In this document: piece after piece, positions 1-5,049 of the stretch
How positions within the stretch are numbered: the stretch's first letter is position 1
How the letters are laid out: every line of letters starts with the position of its first letter
Assembly: GCA_900313185.1 (NCBI GenBank)
Contig: OMQI01000010.1
Location: 1-6,550, forward strand
DNA length: 6,550 nucleotides
Direction: 5' to 3'
DNA from: an uncultured Rhodospirillaceae bacterium
GTDB taxonomy: Bacteria > Pseudomonadota > Alphaproteobacteria > RF32 > CAG-239
Translations under genes and position numbers: made by a program
The notes under the pieces: generated by a model
Databases searched by the model: none
What the model was told of the DNA's origin: nothing
Seen by the model: the letters and a program-made list of their open reading frames with translations, nothing else

Positions 1-31
1 AAAAAAAAGTATTTTTTTTGACAAAAAAGTG

Positions 32-60
32 TTGCAAAAGAGTAAAAAATGATGTATAGT
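32..60 (+). promoter_or_regulatory. Sigma70-like promoter of the 970-residue gene
   Basis: A TTGCAA -35 element (32-37) is followed after exactly 17 nt by a TATAGT -10 element (55-60). Transcription would start near position 67, giving a leader of about 40 nt before the ATG at 106. The A/T tracts at 1-30 could act as an UP-element. A perfect TTGACA at 18-23 lies 31 nt from the -10, too far to be its -35. Assigned by consensus match only. Confidence 0.65.
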
Positions 61-92
61 CACCCCAGAAATAATGAAAAAGTATGCACTTA

Positions 93-98
93 AAGGAG
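93..98 (+). promoter_or_regulatory. Shine-Dalgarno site of the 970-residue gene
   Basis: AAGGAG ends 7 nt before the ATG at 106. This is the best ribosome binding site in the window. It fixes the start of the large gene and suggests efficient translation. Confidence 0.8.
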
Positions 99-105
99 TT
101 TTCAA

Positions 106-3018
106 ATGGTTAAAAATGCTAAGAATAGTTATGTCTTAGATGAGCAGACATACGAGGAGTTTGTGGAAAAAGTACGTGCCACAAGAGATCCTACGCATAA
201 GAAAGGCAAAAAGGTATTAATTGACCACTGTCAAAATGTTTTGAAATACAGCTTGAATCCGAAGGATTTGAATTGTGCTGTCAGATATCTGGAAGAAAAT
301 GCGCAAGACAGCGCTGTTCTCGCCGAGTATAAGGACAGAATCAATACCGAAGAATTTAAGGCAGAGCGTGCTGAAGAAATAGTACGTTCGGGATTTATAG
401 ATTTGGAATATGCCATTAACTACATAAAAGAAAATGATGGAAATAATTCTGTTTTGAACGAATATGATTTGGGCGATGTTGAGGCATTCAAAGAAATGCG
501 TGCTCGTGATATGGCCGAGAACAGAGCTAAATATAGAGTAGCCGGAAGATATAATCCGCACATTCATGCTGCAGATGATTATTTGGATGGCTTGTCGAAG
601 AAAATTGTTGAAAAACCAGTGGAGAAGATCGTGGAAAAAGAAGTTGAAAAAATCGTTTTCGTAGGTGAGGATAATATTCCGCCGGAGAACAGTGAAGCTG
701 TTGAAAGAAACAGAGCTTGGATTAAAAATGCGTATAAAGATTTTGAAGCTGTTGATGATGACAGAGGGCCGGCTTGGCGCAGACACAATGCCGATGTGCT
801 TGACAGAATTAAATTCGTTGATGAAAAAGGCAATGAAAGTGACGAAGTTCGTGCAAAATCGGAAGCAACGATTTGGGAAATTGCCAAGAACGAAGTTTTA
901 AGAGAACGTTCTTTCGATTTCAGCTTTATGAAATTAAAAGAAGAAGACAGATTGAAATTACTTCGTGCCGATTTGTCGGATTCCGTTGCAAAAACATCCA
1001 TGGGTGTTGTAGGTATTACTCCGGTATTGAACCGTAAAATTGACGGCGAAATCGCTGCTGAGGAATTAGCAAAAATAGATGCTCAAACTTCCATAAAGGC
1101 CTTGGACAGATACTTGTCGGATAAGGGTGAAAAAGCCGAAGCATCTCAAGATGCAGTAATCGGTGCTGCAATACATGAATCCGAAGTTGCAGAGAGCTTT
1201 ATCGGTTATATTGAGAAAAAACAATACTCCAAAGAAGTTGTTGATGGTTTCAAGGAAGATCACAAGAGCTTTGGCGAAAAGATGAAATCTTTCTGGGGTA
1301 AGGCATGGACCGGTGCAAAAGAATATGTGGCTAATAACCGTGCTCGTGTGATTGCAGATACAGCAGCAACAATAGCTACAGGATTGGCTTTTGTTTCCGG
1401 TGTCGGTTATGCTGCCGTCGGTGCTTATGCGGTATATGCCGGATTGGGAGCTTTAGGTTGGCCGATTGAAGAAAAACGCAGAAAGATGTTGCGTCACGCC
1501 AAGAAAGAAGGTCGTAATTACGATGATTATAAATTCGGTTTGTCATTCAACGGTTTGCGTAAGGCTTGGAAAGACATCAAATCTGATGAGAAAGAATGGA
1601 AACGCTATAAGAACAGAGCCTATACCGGAGCAGCAGCCGGAGTTTTGGTCGCCGGTGGTTTGGGAGCTCTCGGAACAGGACTTGTTACCGGCGTTGATGC
1701 AGTGGCAGCCAGAATCGGTGGAGCGATTACACGTTCAGTTGGTTCTGTTACCAGTCAGGCTTTGAATCTCAGAGATACCAGAAAGGATTTGAAACTTGAA
1801 GATAATGCAGAAAATCGTGCAGCTTATAAGAATGCTAAATGGGGAATGGGTATTGGTCTTACCATTGCTGCTTTAGCATCTGCTTGGCAAGTCTATAATA
1901 TGCTGGAATCCAGCGCAGATGCAGATGTAAAAGGCGGTAAGGCTCCGCAAGATCAGGCAAACGAATCTGCACAAAAGGTTGCCAAGAAAACAGCTAAAGT
2001 TGCCAAGAAAGCTGCTGAAGAGGCTCAACCGGCTGCGGAAGTTGCTGATGTCGCATATCCTCCGGTTTGGAGTGAAGAAAGCGGTATTTCTCAAAAGCAC
2101 TTTGAAGAAATTTATGGTAAGTTTGATAAAGATGGTAATTGGCAGGCCGGTAAAATTACGGGTATCTTGGCCAAACAAAATAAGGCTTTTGAAGAATGGA
2201 ATGCCAGTCATCCGGACGACTTAAGACATATCGAAGTCAAGAGTCCTGAAGATATGTATAAGGATATGATAAATAACTTACACAATGCCCGTGAAGCCGA
2301 TCCTACCTTGTTTGCCGGAAAGACGGATGATCAGGTTATGTATCAATACATTAAGTTGGTCGAGTATTCCGAGAAGGCAAAGAACGGTCCGGTTGTTGAC
2401 GGAGTTCGCACTCTTATTACCGTGACCGATGCCAATGGTATGCCGGCATATGCCAGCAATCAGGAAGAAATGCAGGCAATGTTTAAAATGTTGCGTTGCG
2501 GTGAGAAAGTTGAGATTCCTGCCGAAAGACTGAATGCTAACTTAGATCGTATTGATTTGAATACCGGTAAAGGTGTCGGTAAAGAATTTTCCGCTAAAGT
2601 AACCGGAAACAGCTTCTGGGGATTCGGTCCGGATTGTAATGATGGTGTTAGTATGTGGAAGAAAGGTGTTACTGCCGTTAAGAAAGCTCTTAAAATTAAA
2701 ACGGAACAAGTTACCGAAATTCAGCGAGAAGATGCCGTTGTTACTACGGTTACCAATCCTGAGCCGGTTGACGCCAGTGTTCGTTCGGTTCAAGTCAGAG
2801 AATTGGAAAAAGTTGATGGCAATGCTCAGGCTGTATATAGCAACACAAAAGTTGTAATGGGACAAGGAACATCTGATGTACACGACGGCGATTTGACAGA
2901 CGCTGTTGCTCAAGGCGGTAAGAGAGTAGGTTCTTCCGTTGATGTGAGAGGCACCGGCAGAAAATTGAACGGGGCTTGTTGGGTTAATCCTAAAGCAAAC
3001 GGTGGAAACGGTATGTAA
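106..3018 (+). CDS. Large uncharacterised protein with hydrophobic segments (970 aa)
   Basis: I do not recognise this protein and assign no function. The ATG is fixed by AAGGAG 7 nt upstream, and the reading frame is unbroken. Seen in order: a charged N-terminal region with two copies of a ~45-residue repeat (about 45-91 and 92-136) and a partial third (7-25); a VEKx tetrapeptide run (168-184); a long charged, probably helical stretch to about 410; Gly/Ala-rich hydrophobic segments at about 414-453, 508-548 and 579-600, separated by Lys/Arg-rich loops; a Lys/Ala-rich linker (about 618-650); a soluble C-terminal part from about 651, ending Gly/Asn-rich. There is no N-terminal signal peptide. 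The basic flanks and loops suggest cytoplasmic faces, so the first two segments may be helical hairpins and the C-terminal part could be exported; this is inference. It has its own promoter and terminator, so it is transcribed apart from the dcw operon downstream. It could be an inner-membrane protein, a secreted protein with membrane-inserting segments, or a lineage-specific structural protein. Confidence 0.85.
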   Translation: MVKNAKNSYVLDEQTYEEFVEKVRATRDPTHKKGKKVLIDHCQNVLKYSLNPKDLNCAVRYLEENAQDSAVLAEYKDRINTEEFKAERAEEIVRSGFIDLEYAINYIKENDGNNSVLNEYDLGDVEAFKEMRARDMAENRAKYRVAGRYNPHIHAADDYLDGLSKKIVEKPVEKIVEKEVEKIVFVGEDNIPPENSEAVERNRAWIKNAYKDFEAVDDDRGPAWRRHNADVLDRIKFVDEKGNESDEVRAKSEATIWEIAKNEVLRERSFDFSFMKLKEEDRLKLLRADLSDSVAKTSMGVVGITPVLNRKIDGEIAAEELAKIDAQTSIKALDRYLSDKGEKAEASQDAVIGAAIHESEVAESFIGYIEKKQYSKEVVDGFKEDHKSFGEKMKSFWGKAWTGAKEYVANNRARVIADTAATIATGLAFVSGVGYAAVGAYAVYAGLGALGWPIEEKRRKMLRHAKKEGRNYDDYKFGLSFNGLRKAWKDIKSDEKEWKRYKNRAYTGAAAGVLVAGGLGALGTGLVTGVDAVAARIGGAITRSVGSVTSQALNLRDTRKDLKLEDNAENRAAYKNAKWGMGIGLTIAALASAWQVYNMLESSADADVKGGKAPQDQANESAQKVAKKTAKVAKKAAEEAQPAAEVADVAYPPVWSEESGISQKHFEEIYGKFDKDGNWQAGKITGILAKQNKAFEEWNASHPDDLRHIEVKSPEDMYKDMINNLHNAREADPTLFAGKTDDQVMYQYIKLVEYSEKAKNGPVVDGVRTLITVTDANGMPAYASNQEEMQAMFKMLRCGEKVEIPAERLNANLDRIDLNTGKGVGKEFSAKVTGNSFWGFGPDCNDGVSMWKKGVTAVKKALKIKTEQVTEIQREDAVVTTVTNPEPVDASVRSVQVRELEKVDGNAQAVYSNTKVVMGQGTSDVHDGDLTDAVAQGGKRVGSSVDVRGTGRKLNGACWVNPKANGGNGM
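238..513 (+). repeat. Internal protein tandem repeat, two ~45-residue copies
   Basis: Residues 45-91 and 92-136 of the 970-residue protein align with a shift of 44-45 residues. Matching positions are D54-L55/D99-L100, A58/A103, Y61/Y106, E64-N65/E109-N110, V71-L72/V116-L117, E74-Y75/E119-Y120, F84-K85/F128-K129 and R88-A89/R132-A133. Residues 7-25 (SYVLDE...EEF...RA) resemble the second half of the unit. The copies have diverged, so the duplication is old. The helical, charged pattern suggests a repeat module for protein contacts, which is inference. Confidence 0.7.
607..657 (+). repeat. VEKx tetrapeptide repeat in the 970-residue protein
   Basis: Residues 168-184 read VEKP-VEKI-VEKE-VEKI-V, four tandem tetrapeptides. 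Synonymous codons differ between copies (GTT or GTG, GAA or GAG, AAA or AAG), so the repeat is kept at protein level and does not look like recent DNA slippage. Such alternating Val/Glu/Lys runs usually form extended linkers or charged helices between domains. Here it separates the N-terminal repeat module from the following charged region. Confidence 0.75.
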
Positions 3019-3035
3019 TAATATCGTCAGATAAC

Positions 3036-3068
3036 AAAAAAGGCTTTCCGATTCGGAAGGCCTTTTTT
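3036..3068 (+). terminator. Strong intrinsic terminator, probably bidirectional
   Basis: The arms 3036-3050 and 3054-3068 form a 15-bp stem around the 3-nt loop ATT. The core GGCTTTCCG pairs with CGGAAGGCC (one G-U pair), flanked by six A residues pairing with six T residues. The T-tract follows the GC core on the plus strand and the A-tract gives the same arrangement on the minus strand. It begins 18 nt after the stop codon of the 970-residue gene and should insulate it from the dcw operon. Confidence 0.9.
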
Positions 3069-3085
3069 GTTTAAAAAAAAGTTTG

Positions 3086-3102
3086 TTAACAATCATTGTT
3101 AA
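3086..3102. repeat. 17-bp perfect palindrome, possible operator
   Basis: TTAACAAT and ATTGTTAA are exact reverse complements around a single central C at 3094. The symmetry and 17-bp length suit a dimeric transcription factor. It lies between the terminator and the mraZ promoter, about 140 bp upstream of the MraZ boxes. As RNA it would be a weak A/U hairpin, so a DNA operator is more plausible. The binding protein is unknown. Confidence 0.45.
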
Positions 3103-3149
3103 AAAAACATAAAAAAATCAAAAAAAATCTCGTCACACTATCTATTTGA

Positions 3150-3177
3150 TATTGCGATATATTTTTGTGTATTGCAA
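3150..3177 (+). repeat. TATTGC(G/A)A direct repeat, 20 bp apart
   Basis: TATTGCGA (3150-3157) and TATTGCAA (3170-3177) match at 7 of 8 positions and lie exactly two helical turns apart, on the same DNA face upstream of mraZ. They could be paired sites for an activator or chance in AT-rich DNA. An overlapping weak promoter (TTGATA 3146-3151, 16 nt, TGTATT 3168-3173) is also possible. Confidence 0.25.
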
Positions 3178-3224
3178 GAAAAATAAAGAACAAAACGAGA
3201 ACAGTTAAAAAAATACTAAAAATT

Positions 3225-3259
3225 CCCATTGAATCCCATAATTTACCATGTTATACCAT
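3225..3259 (-). promoter_or_regulatory. Array of four MraZ-type operator boxes
   Basis: CCCAT (3225-3229), CCCAT (3235-3239), ACCAT (3245-3249) and ACCAT (3255-3259) recur with exact 10-bp periodicity. Read on the minus strand, this is four TGG(T/G)A boxes separated by 5 nt. The known E. coli MraZ operator consists of TGGGN direct repeats with 5-nt spacers in front of mraZ, and this array lies 32 nt before the mraZ start. The 10-bp phase puts all boxes on one face of the DNA, as expected for an oligomeric ring of MraZ. Autoregulation of the dcw operon is the likely role. Confidence 0.78.
3229..3257 (+). promoter_or_regulatory. Candidate dcw promoter inside the MraZ boxes
   Basis: TTGAAT (3229-3234), a 17-nt spacer and TATACC (3252-3257) form a plausible promoter. 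A TGT at 3249-3251 immediately before the hexamer makes it an extended -10. Transcription would begin near 3264, leaving a leader of about 28 nt. The hexamers sit between and over the MraZ boxes, so bound MraZ would block RNA polymerase. Neither hexamer is a strong match, so the exact position is tentative. Confidence 0.5.
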
Positions 3260-3278
3260 TTGATATGAGATAATTGTC

Positions 3279-3286
3279 AAAAGGTG
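3279..3286 (+). promoter_or_regulatory. Ribosome binding site that decides the mraZ start
   Basis: AAAAGGTG ends 5 nt before the ATG at 3292. It rules against the in-frame TTG at 3274, which would place this site inside the coding region and has no Shine-Dalgarno sequence before it. Confidence 0.7.
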
Positions 3287-3291
3287 CTGCG

Positions 3292-3759
3292 ATGAGAAAA
3301 GTTTTCCTGTTTATGGATACGGTCATCAACAAGGTAGATACGAAGGGTCGTGTTTCCTTGCCGGCAGATTACCGGGCAATAGTTAAAGAATTATCAACGG
3401 AAATTGTGTGTTACAGGAGTCTTTCGGCACCTTGCATTGAAGGGTGTTTGGAAGAAACTTTGGATAAATTGGCTAATGTGATTGAAGATGCCACCGACTT
3501 TTTTTCGGAAACTCAAGATAATCTGACGAATTTGATTTTCGGTGATGCCAAGCGTTTTACGTTTGACAGTACCGGACGGATTATGCTCAGCGAAAAGCTG
3601 TTGAAACATGCCGGTATAACCGATACGGCGGTGTTTGTCGGAAAAGGTCGGAAATTTCAGATTTGGAATCCGCAAAATTGGGCAAAGGAAGAAGCTCGTA
3701 TCAGAGCCGAAGTTATGAAAAATCGTCCGGTTTTGAAGGTTAATAAGGATGAAAAATAA
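3292..3759 (+). CDS. mraZ: Transcriptional regulator MraZ
   Basis: MraZ is a small DNA-binding protein, first gene of the dcw cluster, known to bind repeats in its own promoter and control the operon. The 155-residue product has two SpoVT/AbrB-like halves, each with the family DxxGR signature: D16-T-K-G-R20 followed by VSLP, and D92-S-T-G-R96 followed by IML. The opening 'FLFMDTVINKVD' matches the N-terminus I recall for alphaproteobacterial MraZ. ATG 3292 is preferred over TTG 3274 because AAAAGGTG lies 5 nt upstream and family members start near this point; the TTG would add only six residues. The stop codon overlaps the rsmH start by 1 nt (TAATG), so translation is probably coupled. Four phased CCCAT/ACCAT boxes upstream are its likely operator. 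Confidence 0.95.
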   Translation: MRKVFLFMDTVINKVDTKGRVSLPADYRAIVKELSTEIVCYRSLSAPCIEGCLEETLDKLANVIEDATDFFSETQDNLTNLIFGDAKRFTFDSTGRIMLSEKLLKHAGITDTAVFVGKGRKFQIWNPQNWAKEEARIRAEVMKNRPVLKVNKDEK

Positions 3760-4673
3760 TGGTAGCGGCAAAAGCAAGACATATACCGGTTATGCTAAAG
3801 GAAGTTTTGCAATATTTAAATCCGCAAAAAGGCGAAATTTATGTTGATGCGACTTTCGGTAACGGTGGGTACAGTGCGGCTATTTTAGATAAAGCTCCTT
3901 GTAAAGTAATCGCTTTGGACAGAGATCCGAATGTGATTATCAGAGCTAATGAATTAAAAAATATGTATGGCGAACGTTTTGAGTTCAGAGCCGGAAAATT
4001 CGGCGATTTTGCCGATTTGATTTCTGAAAAGATAAACGGTGCTGTGTTTGATATAGGTGTATCTTCTATGCAGCTTGATGATGCGAATCGGGGATTTTCT
4101 TTCAGCAAAGAGGCTGATTTGGATATGCGTATGTCTTGTGAAGGCATGAGTGCCAAAGATATTGTGAATTCGTTGGCGGAAAAAGAATTGGCAGATATGA
4201 TTTTCAATTATGGCGAAGAACATAAATCACGCCAGATAGCGCAAAAAATTGTTGAATATCGCCGTAAAAAGAAAATCGAAACCACAACCGAATTGGCAGA
4301 AATTATCTATACGGTAATTCATCGCAAGGCGGGAGAAATTGATCCGGCGACACGGACTTTTCAAGCTTTGCGAATCGCCGTAAACGATGAACTCGGAGAA
4401 CTGGAAAGAGGCTTAAACGGGGCTGCGAATCGTTTGCTTAAAGGTGGCAGATTGGTGGTGGTTGATTTTCATTCTCTGGAAGATCGTATTGTTAAGAATT
4501 TTATGAAAGAAAACGGCGGTAAGAAGGTAAGAATTTCTAAATATGCGCCGGAATTGGCAGAGGATAACAGCTTATTTTGCGAGGTATCCAAGGCAATTGT
4601 GCCGATAGCTGACGAGTGCTGCAATAATCCGCGAGCCAGATCAGCTAAATTAAGATATGCGGTGAGGAGATAA
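3759..4673 (+). CDS. rsmH: 16S rRNA (cytosine-1402-N4)-methyltransferase RsmH
   Basis: RsmH (MraW) transfers a methyl group from S-adenosylmethionine to N4 of C1402 of 16S rRNA, at the ribosomal P-site. The 304-residue length is normal. Visible motifs are HIPVML (8-13), the SAM-binding loop DATFGNGGYS (30-39), the acidic 'VIALDRDP' strand (50-57), DIGVSSMQLD (98-107) followed by NRGFSF, VDFHSLEDR (235-243), and the C-terminal NPRARSAKLR (290-299). All core residues look intact. It overlaps mraZ by 1 nt, with AAGGAT at 3745-3750 as ribosome binding site. This is the usual second gene of the dcw cluster; nothing is unusual. Confidence 0.97.
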   Translation: MVAAKARHIPVMLKEVLQYLNPQKGEIYVDATFGNGGYSAAILDKAPCKVIALDRDPNVIIRANELKNMYGERFEFRAGKFGDFADLISEKINGAVFDIGVSSMQLDDANRGFSFSKEADLDMRMSCEGMSAKDIVNSLAEKELADMIFNYGEEHKSRQIAQKIVEYRRKKKIETTTELAEIIYTVIHRKAGEIDPATRTFQALRIAVNDELGELERGLNGAANRLLKGGRLVVVDFHSLEDRIVKNFMKENGGKKVRISKYAPELAEDNSLFCEVSKAIVPIADECCNNPRARSAKLRYAVRR

Positions 4674-4679
4674 CAAAAG

Positions 4680-5048
4680 ATGGGTAAGTTTAAAATAACG
4701 ATGTTTGGTTTGTGGCTGACGCTTACTCTTATGGTGGCTTTAGGTTCATCGGTGCTCAAAAACAGAGTGCAGGTATTGGAACGTAAATTAGCCACAATTA
4801 ACTCCAATATTCAAAATGATATTGCCCAAATTCACGTTTTGAAAGCGGAATGGAGCCACTATAATACACCGGACAGATTACGTAAACTTGCCTCTGAACA
4901 ATTATCTTTAGAAAATGCAAAGCCTGAACAAATTATTAACTATTCTGCGTTACACTTCAACTATGAAGATGAGAGTGCACCGGTTTTGATGCGCTCTGAT
5001 AAAAAGGGATTGACAACACTTGTAAAAGCAGAAGTTAAGAAGAATTAA
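4680..5048 (+). CDS. ftsL: Cell division protein FtsL
   Basis: FtsL is a single-pass inner-membrane divisome protein that pairs with FtsB through a periplasmic coiled coil, binds FtsQ and helps activate FtsW-FtsI septal synthesis. The 122-residue product has a short cytoplasmic tail, a membrane helix at about 8-25, a coiled-coil stretch at about 26-58, and the region LKAEW (54-58) to PDRLRKLA (64-71), as in alphaproteobacterial FtsL. Sequence conservation in this family is low, so the call leans also on position between rsmH and ftsI. GAGGAGA (4664-4670) is the ribosome binding site, inside the end of rsmH; the gap to rsmH is 6 nt. The tail from about residue 95 is variable and basic. Confidence 0.9.
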   Translation: MGKFKITMFGLWLTLTLMVALGSSVLKNRVQVLERKLATINSNIQNDIAQIHVLKAEWSHYNTPDRLRKLASEQLSLENAKPEQIINYSALHFNYEDESAPVLMRSDKKGLTTLVKAEVKKN

Positions 5049-5049
5049 A

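Noticed and set aside
1..19. A8-GTA-T8 inverted repeat at the window edge, possible terminator
   Set aside because: The stem is A:T only, with no GC core. It fits better as AT-rich promoter-upstream DNA; the preceding gene is not visible.
18..23. Perfect TTGACA as a -35 element
   Set aside because: No acceptable -10 lies 16-18 nt downstream; TTGCAA at 32-37 has the right 17-nt spacing to TATAGT.
74..139. 21-codon basic leader peptide overlapping the start of the 970-residue gene
   Set aside because: It has no Shine-Dalgarno site and would start within about 10 nt of the predicted transcript end. A chance frame is the simpler reading.
217..786. 189-codon minus-strand open frame inside the large gene
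   Set aside because: Its product is a low-complexity Phe/Ile/Asn/Ser-rich shadow of the plus-strand frame, with no family motif.
2119..2157. EF-hand-like FDKDGNW in the C-terminal part of the 970-residue protein
   Set aside because: The Gly is at loop position 4, not 6, and the expected acidic residue at position 12 is missing, so it is not a canonical calcium loop.
2542..3096. 184-codon minus-strand open frame crossing the terminator
   Set aside because: It starts beyond the terminator hairpin, is antisense to the well-supported large gene and has no recognisable features.
3086..3102. Classical CtrA box
   Set aside because: The consensus needs TTAA-N7-TTAA; here the two TTAA elements are 9 nt apart and the site is a true palindrome.
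3274..3291. Upstream TTG start for mraZ
   Set aside because: It would add six residues that the family lacks and has no ribosome binding site; ATG 3292 has AAAAGGTG 5 nt upstream.
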